Below, one piece after another: positions 26,205 to 35,699 of a DNA stretch of 64,000 bases. A program made the position numbers and the translations under genes. Positions within the stretch are counted from its first letter, which is position 1. Each line of letters opens with the position of its first letter. Origin of the DNA: Chitinophaga jiangningensis (GTDB taxonomy: Bacteria; Bacteroidota; Bacteroidia; Chitinophagales; Chitinophagaceae); contig NZ_FRBL01000008.1 of NCBI RefSeq assembly GCF_900142605.1, forward strand, positions 124,001 to 188,000. Reading direction: 5' to 3'. Below the pieces are notes generated by a model. The model saw only the letters and a program-made list of their open reading frames with translations. It searched no databases and was not told where the DNA came from.

Positions 26205-27287
26205 ATGAGATTCCTTTATTCTATCATAGGTATTGTATCACTGACGGCATGCGGGCAGCGGCATAACAAGCAGGAAGCTGCGAAGAAAGCAGGGCCGGAT
26301 TCCGCTGTGGTTTTTCTGTTGCATAAGGATAGTATTAACAAGCAGCTGAGTTTTCCGGCGGAATTAATTCCATTGGAAAGGGCGGAGCTGTTTGCTAAAG
26401 TAAGCGGGTATGTAGGGTCATTAAAGGTAGACATTGGTGACAAGGTGAGTAAAGGGCAGCTACTGGCGGTATTGGAAGCGCCGGAAGCCGCAGCCAGCTA
26501 TGCGCAGGCCAATGCGGATGTGCAGTCGGCCAGATCCAGTTACCTGGGCAGCCTGGACGCCTATACGCGGATTGTAAACGCCTCGAAGGTAGCCGGCACC
26601 ATTGCTGCCGGAGAGCTGGAAAAAGCACGGACGCTGATGATGGCGGACAGTGCGGCGTTGAATGCTGCCAGGTCCAAAACGGCGGCCTTTGCACAGCTGA
26701 AAGATTACCTGAGTATCCGCGCGCCTTTTAACGGCATTATTACCCAGCGCAATGTAGACCCTGGTACTTTGGTGAGTGCGGGTAATGCCAGTCCTATGCT
26801 GGTGGTAGAGAATATAAGTACGCTTCGTTTGCGCGTGCCCGTGCCGGAGTCGTTTACAGCAGCCGATGCTGCAACACCGGTGATCAACTTTACCGTGGAT
26901 GCGCAGCCGGATGTAACGTATCAGGCGCGCTTGTCGCGTAAGGCGGGTGCTATAAACCAGGCTAACCGCACGGAAACCTGGGAGTATCTTTATACAAACA
27001 GTAATGGTCAGTTGAAATCGGGCATGTTTGCCAATGCTGTATTGCAGCTGGGACGGAAAGCACCCGGCTTCCTGGTACCGGCATCGGCGGTGGCTACCAA
27101 CCTGGAAAAGCGTTTTATCATCCGTTTGAAAGATGGAAAGGCGGAGTGGGTGGATGTGCGCAGTGGCATTAACCTGGGAGATAAGCTGGAGATATTTGGC
27201 GGGCTGACCGAGGGCGATACGCTGCTGCTGCGGGCTACGGACGAGGTGAAGGCAGGAACACCGTTAGTGCCGAAGGTAAAGCAGTGA
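26205..27287 (+). CDS. RND periplasmic adaptor lipoprotein
   Basis: The 360-residue protein has a lipobox LTAC (Cys16) and the adaptor domain order: a lipoyl-like half (LFAKVSGYVGSLKVDIGDKVSKG), a helical hairpin around residues 90-150, a second lipoyl half (APFNGIITQRNVDPGTLV), then the beta-barrel and membrane-proximal domains. It begins 9 bases after the pump gene. Adaptors link the inner-membrane RND pump to the TolC channel. Confidence 0.92.
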   Translation: MRFLYSIIGIVSLTACGQRHNKQEAAKKAGPDSAVVFLLHKDSINKQLSFPAELIPLERAELFAKVSGYVGSLKVDIGDKVSKGQLLAVLEAPEAAASYAQANADVQSARSSYLGSLDAYTRIVNASKVAGTIAAGELEKARTLMMADSAALNAARSKTAAFAQLKDYLSIRAPFNGIITQRNVDPGTLVSAGNASPMLVVENISTLRLRVPVPESFTAADAATPVINFTVDAQPDVTYQARLSRKAGAINQANRTETWEYLYTNSNGQLKSGMFANAVLQLGRKAPGFLVPASAVATNLEKRFIIRLKDGKAEWVDVRSGINLGDKLEIFGGLTEGDTLLLRATDEVKAGTPLVPKVKQ

Positions 27288-27324
27288 AGATGAATTATCT
27301 TAGCTGCCTTATTGAGAAGTATTA

Positions 27325-28206
27325 ATGAGTAAGAAGCAGCTGTATTTAATATTGTTAATCATAGGCACTGCCTTTTGGGGCATTGCCTATTCCGTTACTA
27401 AACTAGCCATCAGGGAGGCAACGCCTTCTACCTTTCTGTTTTACCGTTTTGTGGGTGCCACGCTGGTGCTGGCACTGCTTTTCAGGCCGCGCATCAGCAT
27501 GGCAGCGGTGGGCACCGGCATTCGTTTAGGCTTGCCGTTAGTAGCAGGCACCGTGCTGGTTACCATTGGGATTAAGCATACTTCGGCTTCTCAGGCTGCG
27601 TTTGTGCTGGGCATTGTGGTGGTGATGGTGCCGTTGTTTAAGTTGCTGCTGTTTCGGGCGGCCATGCCTTTTAAGGCGTGGGCATCGGCTTTTATGGCGC
27701 TGGTGGGTTTATTTATCATTTGTATTAAGGGAGCATTCAGGGTATCTGCGGGGGATTTGTATAGTATTGGCAGCGCGGTAAGCTTTAGCTTATACCTGCT
27801 GTCGGTGGAGCGCGCAGCTGCAAAGGCTGACATCATAACTTCCATCGTACCCATGTTTGCTACCTGCGCGGTGGTAACGGGCTGCATGGCGCTCTTTGAC
27901 CACAGCGCCACCTGGTTGCCGGCGAGTCCGGGCTTCTGGGCCTGTGTGGCTTACTGTGCCCTGTTTTCCACCGCCTACATGTATACCGTTTCCAATATGG
28001 CGCAAAAATATATCAGCGCCGAAAAGGTGGCGGTGATATATCTGTTTGAGCCGGTGTTTGGTGCGCTGGCGGCGTATTATATGCTGGATGAGGAGTTGTC
28101 GTGGCGCTTGCTGCTGGGCGGTGGGTTGATATTTGTGGCGACGCTGATGTCGGAGATGGATATCAGGAAAAAGGCGGTTGTTTATTTGCAGGAGCGGGAT
28201 AAGTAG
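27325..28206 (+). CDS. EamA/DMT-family transporter
   Basis: The 293-residue protein has about ten hydrophobic segments in two EamA repeats (LILLIIGTAFWGIAYSVTK and, in the second half, YCALFSTAYMYTVSNMAQKY followed by LFEPVFGALAAYYMLDEEL). This is the drug/metabolite transporter family of inner-membrane exporters. It follows the RND operon by 37 bases, so co-transcription is possible. The substrate is unknown. Confidence 0.9.
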   Translation: MSKKQLYLILLIIGTAFWGIAYSVTKLAIREATPSTFLFYRFVGATLVLALLFRPRISMAAVGTGIRLGLPLVAGTVLVTIGIKHTSASQAAFVLGIVVVMVPLFKLLLFRAAMPFKAWASAFMALVGLFIICIKGAFRVSAGDLYSIGSAVSFSLYLLSVERAAAKADIITSIVPMFATCAVVTGCMALFDHSATWLPASPGFWACVAYCALFSTAYMYTVSNMAQKYISAEKVAVIYLFEPVFGALAAYYMLDEELSWRLLLGGGLIFVATLMSEMDIRKKAVVYLQERDK

Positions 28207-28628
28207 GTGCTTTGTGAAATGCGATGCTTAGGGTATTGTTTGTTCATAACAAGGGGTTGGTGATGAAAAATATAACCTGTATTTGAATCGTTTACCTGGA
28301 AGGGTACCTCGGAAAGAATAAAAATCGTGTCATTCCGGACGGTGTCAATTCCAAGTATAAAGTCACCTTCTATTGCAGCGGTATTCCTGTCTAAGCAACA
28401 TGCGCAATGGCCGACGGCCATATAGGAGTAACTGCTTTCATGAAACATGTCCGCATATTTATACCAGTACAAAACTTTATCTTTTGCTAACACAAGCGAA
28501 TCAACCATTACTCTGGTGTCTTCGTCTTCCATGGATGCGCGTATGGTGCGGGAACATATGAACCCTGCTGTGATTATGCAAAGGAGGAAAATGATTAATA
28601 TGGTGGTTATGCGATTGAATATTTTCAT
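28182..28628 (-). CDS. Hypothetical single-pass membrane protein
   Basis: The 148-residue protein has one N-terminal hydrophobic segment (ITTILIIFLLCIITAGFICS), perhaps a signal anchor, and then an ordinary soluble region with GHCACCLDRN near the middle. I do not recognise a family. Its 3' end overlaps the EamA gene's 3' end by 25 bases on the other strand. This small convergent overlap is allowed. Confidence 0.5.
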   Translation of the reverse strand: MKIFNRITTILIIFLLCIITAGFICSRTIRASMEDEDTRVMVDSLVLAKDKVLYWYKYADMFHESSYSYMAVGHCACCLDRNTAAIEGDFILGIDTVRNDTIFILSEVPFQVNDSNTGYIFHHQPLVMNKQYPKHRISQSTYLSRSCK

Positions 28629-28710
28629 TTTCAGTTATCTATCTGGTAAAATAACAATACAAATTTGAAAACAGAATTTTTATACATTTACCCCTGCCGA
28701 ATCTGTATCA

Positions 28711-29247
28711 ATGGAAGAGCGTTTATTAGCTGAAAAAATCTGCAGTGGGTTTACTGTGCTGAGCATTGATCCATCCCAGGGCGAGTTTTGGATGAAGCCT
28801 GCCTGGAAATTCGCCTATTATAACGCCGCAAAAAAAGAACAAAATGGATCGGTGGAAATTTATCCAGCCAGGTATGAATCATATTTAGTGGCAGCATTAG
28901 CATCTATCATGACAATTATGGCGCTGGTATTAAAAGCATATACTCCTGCACTCGTGGGAATTTCAATTGTAGTAATCATACTACTGCTGACAAAACTTAT
29001 CCCCCGTAAAAAAATGATTTTTGATAAGGCGGGCATTAAGATACCAGGCAATGAGTTTAAGTGGAGCGATTTCGACGGTGCTTATATTGCAATGCTGGCT
29101 ATCGGGAAACAGAGGCATGCCATGCTGGTGCTCGCGAAAGGTGATGAACCCGCTGTGTACATTAACATTTCCCACTATATAGATGTAAGTAAGGTTGCCA
29201 CGCCGGTACGCGATTTTCAGCCAGCATCGTACAAAGTGAGATTATAA
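28711..29247 (+). CDS. Hypothetical two-helix membrane protein, paralog A
   Basis: The 178-residue protein has two adjacent hydrophobic segments (ALASIMTIMALVLKAYTPAL and VGISIVVIILLLTKL). They are flanked by an N-terminal WMKPAWKFAYYN and a C-terminal FKWSDFDGAYIAMLA...DEPAVYINIS region. The next gene, 2 bases on, encodes a protein with the same layout (LKPAWRFAFYN, YRWEDYELAYIALI, DEPAAYIDVS), so they are tandem paralogs. Both have the pattern of a membrane-anchored PH-like protein, but I cannot assign a family. Confidence 0.65.
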   Translation: MEERLLAEKICSGFTVLSIDPSQGEFWMKPAWKFAYYNAAKKEQNGSVEIYPARYESYLVAALASIMTIMALVLKAYTPALVGISIVVIILLLTKLIPRKKMIFDKAGIKIPGNEFKWSDFDGAYIAMLAIGKQRHAMLVLAKGDEPAVYINISHYIDVSKVATPVRDFQPASYKVRL

Positions 29248-29249
29248 CT

Positions 29250-29843
29250 ATGAAAGAGAGCAAACTATACCAAACGATTAAAAAAGACTTTAAAGCAGCT
29301 GGATTTACTTTTAACGAGTATAATTTTGACCTGAAACCGGCATGGAGGTTTGCATTCTACAACTCCGAAGAAACAATCCGAAACGAGGAGGAGATATTTC
29401 GCACCTATAATCCCACCATGTACCTTTTAATCGGATTCCCAGCTGTGTTTACGGTGTTTTCCCTGCTAATGGGAGAATTTAAGGTTGCTTATGCCGTTGC
29501 GGTTGCTACGGCGATTGCTGCACTGATAGCACAATTGATAATAAAGCATTACGACCTTGACACACCTAAAATATTAGTAATAAATAAAGAGGGTGTCCGG
29601 ACGGCAGAGAAACAGTACAGATGGGAAGACTATGAATTAGCCTATATCGCACTTATACCTCTTCACAGGAGGAATATCACACTTATACCTCTTCACAGAT
29701 GGAAACAACAGCATGCGCAGCTGATATTAATACAAAACGATGAACCAGCAGCATATATCGACGTTTCCTATTGGGATATTGCTAGAGTAGCGGCTTTGAT
29801 AAAGCATTTTCAGCCACCGGGGTATAAGCAAGGGCTATTATAA
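29250..29843 (+). CDS. Hypothetical two-helix membrane protein, paralog B with duplicated 10-residue block
   Basis: The 197-residue protein is homologous to the preceding gene product: LKPAWRFAFYN, a hydrophobic pair near residues 60-105, and YRWEDYELAYIALIP. It differs by an extra block: IALIPLHRRN is followed at once by ITLIPLHRWK, encoded by a 30-base tandem duplication that keeps the frame. The paralog has one block (IAMLAIGKQR) at this place. The family is unknown. Confidence 0.65.
   Translation: MKESKLYQTIKKDFKAAGFTFNEYNFDLKPAWRFAFYNSEETIRNEEEIFRTYNPTMYLLIGFPAVFTVFSLLMGEFKVAYAVAVATAIAALIAQLIIKHYDLDTPKILVINKEGVRTAEKQYRWEDYELAYIALIPLHRRNITLIPLHRWKQQHAQLILIQNDEPAAYIDVSYWDIARVAALIKHFQPPGYKQGLL
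29645..29704 (+). repeat. In-frame 30-base tandem duplication
   Basis: Two copies with a 30-base period share 23 of 24 bases in their main part (29645-29668 and 29675-29698; one G/A difference). They encode LIPLHRRN and LIPLHRWK. The near-identity suggests a recent event. Confidence 0.85.
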
Positions 29844-29855
29844 AATACTACAATT

Positions 29856-30063
29856 ATATTGCTGTTTTACTACACTATTATCTAGCGGCGTAGTAGGCGC
29901 CATGCAGGCGTCTACTCAGTAAAAGCTTCGCTTCAATCTTCGCAAAAAAATTTCGTATATACATTTGCATTATACAAAATATCGAAGATTGCGTTTTGAT
30001 AGACGCCTGCAAGGCGTCTCTACACCGCGAATAAAAATGGTTAATAAAGTGCAACAGTAATAT
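29856..30063. repeat. 208-bp imperfect palindromic (MITE/REP-like) element
   Basis: The arms are nested inverted repeats. The outer pair is ATATTGCTGTT (29856-29866) with AACAGTAATAT (30053-30063). A middle pair holds GCAGGCGTCTA near 29904 with its complement near 30000, itself part of a short AGACGCC/GGCGTCT hairpin. An inner pair is CAATCTTCG with CGAAGATTG, and the centre is near-palindromic (GTATA...TATAC). No coding frame is supported. It fills most of the 369-base gap between paralog B and the M16 gene. Confidence 0.7.
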
Positions 30064-30161
30064 TCGGCATCATCATACCATACCGTTAAAATTTTAACTT
30101 TGCCCTCCTGCCATGCGAATTCAACATCTCCACAAAAAAATTACTCATTAAAAATAAATCA

Positions 30162-30180
30162 GCCGGACACGAAGTCCGGC
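30162..30180 (-). terminator. Terminator after the M16 peptidase gene
   Basis: A perfect 7-bp stem (GCCGGAC/GTCCGGC) with loop ACGAA is followed on the (-) strand by TGATTTATTTTTAATG. It is 33 bases past the M16 stop. Confidence 0.65.
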
Positions 30181-30212
30181 CGCTATCTATGGTTTTTTGC
30201 TTATGAGAATTC

Positions 30213-33020
30213 TTAGTCTTTTTTCTTTTCAGGCAACGCTACAAACCGGATGCTGTTTTCACCGCTCAGGTAACGCTTCGAAGCATTGCTAATGGAGCTT
30301 CCGGTAAGTTTGTTCAAACGCTTTTCTACATCCGGCAGCGGTTTCAATTCCTCTTTCTTTTCCACCTTGCCAGCTATATACTGTAACCAAAATTCGTTAC
30401 TCTTCACCTGCAATTCGTACTGCTGCCGCAGGCCTGCTTTGTATTTCAGCAACTCGTCGCTGGTAGCGCCTTTCTTTTGCAGGTTAATAATATCCTCCTG
30501 CACCAATCCTACCAGATGTTCCACATGCTCCGGCGCACAGCCAAAAGAAACATTGATGGAGAATCGCTGATCCGGTTCTTTAGTCATCCCTCCCTGCACG
30601 GATGGCGTATATACTTCGCCGGCAGTTTCACGTAAGCTGGTCAACAATCTGTACTGCAATATTTCGGCTAATGCCTGTAGCTGCATTTGCTCGTCCTCGC
30701 TGTATTTGCAATCGCCATGGTACACGAGTAGCACGGTAGCCTTATTATCATTTCCTTTCTCCACGGTTTTGATCAGCTTACCTTTAGGTACGCTGGAATG
30801 CAGTATCACCGGCTGCTCATGGCGATTCAGCGCCGGCAACGCACCCAGGTAGGTTTCCAGCAAAGGTGCAATGCTGTCGGTATTAAAGTTGCCGACAAAC
30901 ACAAAATTTGCATCAGCCGCATCTGCAAAACGGTCCCTGTAAATTTCAAAGGCCTTGTCCAAACTCACACTATCCAATCGCTCCTGCGTAACAGGGCTCA
31001 AACGGTAATGATAATTACTCAACACATTACTCACCGTATCACTAAACACATTACCGGGATTATCATATTTATTCCTGATCTGCTCCCTGGAGCGCGCAAC
31101 GGCATTTTCAAATAACACCGTGTCTTTACGCGGCGCTGTATAACGCAGGTAAATCAATTGCAGCGCAGTTTCCAGGTCGTCGGTAGTGCAGCCGCCATTG
31201 ATACCCTGACTACGGCCACCTATATACGCTCCTACGGAAGCCGATTTACCATTCAGCATGCGGGACAACTGCAACGGTGAAAACTCACCCAGGCCACTGC
31301 CGCCAATAATTCCGATGGTATTGGAAGCAGTCGGGTAATCTGCATCGCTGTACTTGTTAATTCCACCCGGTGCAAACGACATGAACTGTATCTGATCATT
31401 TCTATAAGCAGTAGGTTTCAGCCATACTTTTACGCCATTGCTCATGGTCAACTGCTCCACCCCTACTGCCGGTATATGCTTGCGGGCAATAATTTTTCCG
31501 CCTGCAGGCACTTTAGGTAACAGTACCTCATTGGCCGCCACATCTTTATATTGCTGCAACGCGGCCGTGCTGACCTTCGCCAGCCATTCCTGTACAGTAG
31601 CGGAATCCGGCAGGTTGCCCTTCTCCCGCTCAGGACCTGCAACGAATATATCACGGTTGGTAGCAGTGATATATTGCGTAGCCACCGCCTGTATATCGGC
31701 CAGGCCGATTCCCGGCATCTGCTGCTGCATGAAGCGATATTCCCAGTCGAAACCCGGCGTAGCAGCACCATTCAGGAACAACTGCTGGTATTCGGCTACA
31801 TAATTATTGGAAGGAGTTTTGCTCACTTCCCGCTTCGCTTTTTCAAGGTTAGTCATGTAGGCGGTTTTTGCCCTGTCCAGCTCCGTTTGGGTAAAGCCAT
31901 AACGCTTCACCTGCTCCACCTGCGACCAAGCCAATTCAAATGCTTCCTTCAGTTTGCCCGGCTTGGCAGTAACGGAAAATCCAAACTGTGCCAGTCCACC
32001 TGTTAAATTCCCAATACCGGCTTTGACCCCCAGGAATGGCGGGTTAGCCTGCTGGCTTAATTCACTCAGCCGGTAGGCCAATAGCTGATTAAATAATCCC
32101 CGCTTTACTGCCTGCAGATAGTCAGTAGTGGTTTTTAATTCCGTTCCCGGATGCTTCACCAAAATTTCCAGCTCCGTGGCAGTAATTTCAGGATCGGTGA
32201 GCAGCAGCCACTGGTTTTTGCCGGTCAGCTCTATTTTATAATCCGGTCTGGGCCGCGCATGGTCAGGATTTTTCAAACTGGCAAATTGCTGTTTTACCTG
32301 CTGTTCTACCAGCACAGGGTTAATATCTCCCACTATAATTAATGCCTGCAGATCGGGCCTGTACCAGTCATGGTAAAAACGACGTATAGCCGCCACCGGG
32401 AAAGTTTTCAGGATAGTATCCGTACCGATGGGGTTACGGAAAGTATACCTGGAATTATTTAAAATCACCGGCATTGTCTTCTCCTGTAACCTGGCTGCCA
32501 CACCCTCCCGTAAACGCTTTTCCTCCAGGATAACACCCCGCTCCTTGTTGATATCATCTGTTTCCAGCAAAGCACCCTGTGCCCAGTCGCGCATGATTTC
32601 AATACCCTTGGTAACCAGTGAAGGATTATTAGTTGGGATCGGCAACTGGTACACCGTTTCATCGTACGACGTATAAGCGTTCAGGTCAGCTCCAAACCGT
32701 ACACCCACTTTCTGCAGGTAATCTACCAGCTCATTTTTCGGGAAATGGGTAGTACCATTAAAATTCATATGTTCCATAAAATGCGCCAGGCCCTGCTGGT
32801 CGTCATCTTCCAGGATGGACCCCACCTTGTTTACCAGGTAAAACAGTGCACGCTGCTGCGGCTCCGTATTCCTGCGTATATAGTAGGTAAATCCATTGGG
32901 CAACTTGCCGGTTCTCACGGCTGTATCCAGCGGAATTACCTGGTTCTGCTGGGCATTAGTAGTATTTATCGAGGCAGACAACAACATCAGCGCCGCTGCT
33001 GCCATATAACGGTTATGCAT
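30213..33020 (-). CDS. M16-family zinc peptidase (two-domain, secreted)
   Basis: The 935-residue protein has a signal peptide and two M16 units. The first has the inverted zinc motif HFMEH (residues 80-84: HxxEH) and the third ligand region about 75 residues later in KERGVILEEKRLRE. The second unit (from about residue 530) has no visible HxxEH and is the usual inactive half. This fits pitrilysin-like zinc proteases of the periplasm that degrade peptides. It is the last gene of the (-) strand operon, 22 bases after the second MutS-like gene. Confidence 0.93.
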   Translation of the reverse strand: MHNRYMAAAALMLLSASINTTNAQQNQVIPLDTAVRTGKLPNGFTYYIRRNTEPQQRALFYLVNKVGSILEDDDQQGLAHFMEHMNFNGTTHFPKNELVDYLQKVGVRFGADLNAYTSYDETVYQLPIPTNNPSLVTKGIEIMRDWAQGALLETDDINKERGVILEEKRLREGVAARLQEKTMPVILNNSRYTFRNPIGTDTILKTFPVAAIRRFYHDWYRPDLQALIIVGDINPVLVEQQVKQQFASLKNPDHARPRPDYKIELTGKNQWLLLTDPEITATELEILVKHPGTELKTTTDYLQAVKRGLFNQLLAYRLSELSQQANPPFLGVKAGIGNLTGGLAQFGFSVTAKPGKLKEAFELAWSQVEQVKRYGFTQTELDRAKTAYMTNLEKAKREVSKTPSNNYVAEYQQLFLNGAATPGFDWEYRFMQQQMPGIGLADIQAVATQYITATNRDIFVAGPEREKGNLPDSATVQEWLAKVSTAALQQYKDVAANEVLLPKVPAGGKIIARKHIPAVGVEQLTMSNGVKVWLKPTAYRNDQIQFMSFAPGGINKYSDADYPTASNTIGIIGGSGLGEFSPLQLSRMLNGKSASVGAYIGGRSQGINGGCTTDDLETALQLIYLRYTAPRKDTVLFENAVARSREQIRNKYDNPGNVFSDTVSNVLSNYHYRLSPVTQERLDSVSLDKAFEIYRDRFADAADANFVFVGNFNTDSIAPLLETYLGALPALNRHEQPVILHSSVPKGKLIKTVEKGNDNKATVLLVYHGDCKYSEDEQMQLQALAEILQYRLLTSLRETAGEVYTPSVQGGMTKEPDQRFSINVSFGCAPEHVEHLVGLVQEDIINLQKKGATSDELLKYKAGLRQQYELQVKSNEFWLQYIAGKVEKKEELKPLPDVEKRLNKLTGSSISNASKRYLSGENSIRFVALPEKKKD

Positions 33021-33042
33021 AATTGATTGCGTATTTTAAAAG

Positions 33043-34356
33043 CTATAACATTTCCAGGATGCCTTCATTTTCAATGATAATCATCCCCTGTCTGTCTGTA
33101 GTAATGCCGGTTTCCAGCCTGTAGGTATAATGCGGTACATGCCCCTTCATCACCGTAGGTAAAAACCGGAACTGAATCTGGTCGCCGGTTTCCATCAGTG
33201 CATGGCCCACTTCGAATATATGCGTAGAGATAATAAAGAAGCAATCTTTAAAGGCGGTAAAAGCGGAGGTAACGGCTAACGTAGCATCGTAGGCATCTTT
33301 TACATTCGTACCTTTAAACAGCTCGTCGAAAATGATGAAAAGCGATTTACCGGCGGCCACTTCTTCCGCTACCCGCTTCACGCGCAGCACTTCTGCGTAA
33401 AAATGGCTATACCCTTTACTGATATCATCCGGTACATTTACGGACGAATAAATGCCATCCATAACAGCAAAGCGCATATGGTCCGCCGCAACCGGAAACC
33501 CCATGTGTGCCAGGTAAATCATAATACCGGCCGACTTCATAAGCGTTGATTTGCCGGCCATGTTAGCCCCGGTAAGAAACAGCACATTATTGGTACCGCT
33601 GAAGCCCAGCTGGTTGCCCACCGCATTGGCGAGCCCGGGATGCCGGATATTTTCGGCAGATAAAATATTTTCATGTTTGGGCAGAGCCGTGGCAAAGGAG
33701 CAGTTACGCGCTGTTGCTACTGCCGCTACCGCGATATACAGGTCTATCTCATACGTCAGTGCCAGCATGCTTTTCAGCTGCTCCCTAAACACACCGGTCA
33801 GCAAGTGGTGTAAATTTACTATTCGGGAGAAGGAAAGGCTTCCTTGTGAAAGCGGCTGCAGCCGGCTATCCTGCACAATACCGCTAACGGTGTCCGCCCA
33901 TTTTTCCCAGGGAGAATTTTTGTGCCAGCCCTGCTTTTCAATGTGCTCAAGCAGCACTTTACAAGTCTGCAACACCTGCATGGTGCTGATAATTCGTTCC
34001 TGCTCCTGTTCAAAAGCTTCGTCCCGCAGGATCCACCCTGCCATCCGCTTCCTGCCCACATGCAGGAAAGAAAGCAGCTGGTTATTAGCTGTACCCTCTT
34101 CCACATATGCTTCCATTTTATCCAGGGCAGCATTATCAAACGGAAACTCCGCGTGATGGGTAGTGAAATATTTAAAAATAGCGCTGCGTGCATTGATCTG
34201 GCCGGCATCTGTTAAAGGCCGCTCAAACATGGCTTCCAGCAACTTCTCCGCTCCTCTCGTCTTTACCTTATTAAACAGGCTGAATACGGAATGTGGGTTG
34301 TATTTTCCCAGCATCGATAAATCGTCCAGTGTTTGTTTATCCGCAATAAAGCTCAT
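33043..34356 (-). CDS. MutS-like ATPase lacking the mismatch-binding domain (paralog B)
   Basis: The 437-residue protein has only a helical core and the C-terminal MutS ATPase. Walker A is TGANMAGKSTL, Walker B is LFIIFDELFKGTN (usually DEIGRGT in MutS), and then FFIISTHIFEVGHAL. The N-terminal mismatch-recognition and connector domains and the Smr domain of MutS2 are absent. It is adjacent (6 bases) to a close paralog at 34363, and MutS-type ATPases work as dimers, so a heterodimer is likely. The role is unknown; DNA repair is not implied by the sequence. Confidence 0.88.
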   Translation of the reverse strand: MSFIADKQTLDDLSMLGKYNPHSVFSLFNKVKTRGAEKLLEAMFERPLTDAGQINARSAIFKYFTTHHAEFPFDNAALDKMEAYVEEGTANNQLLSFLHVGRKRMAGWILRDEAFEQEQERIISTMQVLQTCKVLLEHIEKQGWHKNSPWEKWADTVSGIVQDSRLQPLSQGSLSFSRIVNLHHLLTGVFREQLKSMLALTYEIDLYIAVAAVATARNCSFATALPKHENILSAENIRHPGLANAVGNQLGFSGTNNVLFLTGANMAGKSTLMKSAGIMIYLAHMGFPVAADHMRFAVMDGIYSSVNVPDDISKGYSHFYAEVLRVKRVAEEVAAGKSLFIIFDELFKGTNVKDAYDATLAVTSAFTAFKDCFFIISTHIFEVGHALMETGDQIQFRFLPTVMKGHVPHYTYRLETGITTDRQGMIIIENEGILEML

Positions 34357-34362
34357 GTTCGC

Positions 34363-35688
34363 TTATTGTTTTTTCTGGTTAAGAATATCCAGTATTCCCT
34401 CATTTTTGATGATCAGCATACCGTGCCTGTCAGCCGTAATACCGGGTGTAAGCCGGTGCGTATATACGGGCCTGTTACCTTCCATTAACGTAGGCAGGTA
34501 TACGAAATTGATGTTGCTGCATTTGTCCTTCAGCACATCGCCGGCTTCAATGATATGGGTCGACACCACAAACATACAGTTCTTCCGGCGTGCAATGGCG
34601 CTGGTTACGGCCACTGTGGCCTCAAACGCATCCTTCACATTTGTACCGCGAAACAGCTCATCAAAGATGACGAACAGGTATTTATCCCGGCTCAGCTCCC
34701 GCGCAATATTTTTGATGCGCAGTACTTCTGCATAAAAGTGACTGGCGCCCTGGGTGAGGTTATCGGGTAAATTGATCGTTGTAAAAATCCCATCTCTTAC
34801 AGAAAATTCCATTTTGGACGCGGGCACCGGGAAACCCATCTGTCCCAGGAACATGGCTATCCCCAATGCTTTCATGAAAGTGGATTTACCTGCCATATTT
34901 GCACCGGTCAAAAACATCACATTGTTAGCCAAAGAAATGCTAATACTGTTTTTTATGGGAGATGTAAGTGCCGGATGGTAAAAATCTTCCAGTACCACCT
35001 GCTGCAGCGTTTTCTCCAGCGCCACCGGGAAGCAAAAGTTTTTTGTAACGGCAATTTTCGCTACGGACAAATACACATCGGCCAGGTAAAGCTGTTGCAG
35101 CAACTGCTTCATCACATCCCGTTGCCGGAAGCGGAGTATTTTATCATACTCCGCTACCCTGGCAAAAGGTAATTTCTGTTTTAAAGGTTCCTGTAACAAA
35201 GGCAGTAGTTCCGGTAATTGCAGCAGGGAATCCGCCATCGTCAGTTCCTGGTTAAAAGGGATATGTTCCCGGAGCGCCGCCGCAAAGGACACTGTGGTCT
35301 GCAAAATATGAATCAGACTCTCCACTCCTCTTTCTATGCCTTTATAGGCATTGTCACCGGCAATCAGCTGGTTCAGCTTCCGGCCCAGTGAGTCCTGCTG
35401 GTCGTTCAGGCGACTCCGTTCATCCGTATTTTCCAGGTACTGCTCGGCCGCATCAAACCAACTAACCTGGTAAGGAAAGGGCAGCTCCTTTGCAGCAAAG
35501 GCACGGATCACATTACTGCGGGCATTGATCGCCTCCTTATCGGATAAGGGGTGACGGAACATTTCTTCCAGCAGCTCCGCCCCTCCCCGTGTAAAGGTAT
35601 TATTGAAGATAGCATACACTCCGTCTGATCCCTGTTTGCCGAAAATATTCAGGTCAGTAAGTGTTTGTTTATCGGTCATTAAACTCAT
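34363..35688 (-). CDS. MutS-like ATPase lacking the mismatch-binding domain (paralog A)
   Basis: The 441-residue protein is a paralog of the next gene product with the same start (SLMTDKQTLTDLNIFGKQG against SFIADKQTLDDLSMLGKYN). It also has Walker A TGANMAGKSTFM, Walker B LFVIFDELFRGTN and MFVVSTHIIEAGDVL. The mismatch-binding domain is missing. The gene is 11 bases after the GldF-GldG fusion gene, so it is probably expressed with the exporter. Confidence 0.88.
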   Translation of the reverse strand: MSLMTDKQTLTDLNIFGKQGSDGVYAIFNNTFTRGGAELLEEMFRHPLSDKEAINARSNVIRAFAAKELPFPYQVSWFDAAEQYLENTDERSRLNDQQDSLGRKLNQLIAGDNAYKGIERGVESLIHILQTTVSFAAALREHIPFNQELTMADSLLQLPELLPLLQEPLKQKLPFARVAEYDKILRFRQRDVMKQLLQQLYLADVYLSVAKIAVTKNFCFPVALEKTLQQVVLEDFYHPALTSPIKNSISISLANNVMFLTGANMAGKSTFMKALGIAMFLGQMGFPVPASKMEFSVRDGIFTTINLPDNLTQGASHFYAEVLRIKNIARELSRDKYLFVIFDELFRGTNVKDAFEATVAVTSAIARRKNCMFVVSTHIIEAGDVLKDKCSNINFVYLPTLMEGNRPVYTHRLTPGITADRHGMLIIKNEGILDILNQKKQ

Positions 35689-35699
35689 ACCGCTACTTT

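Noticed and set aside
33043..35688. Annotation of both genes as DNA mismatch repair MutS
   Set aside because: They lack the mismatch-recognition and connector domains and MutS2's Smr domain; only the helical core and ATPase remain.
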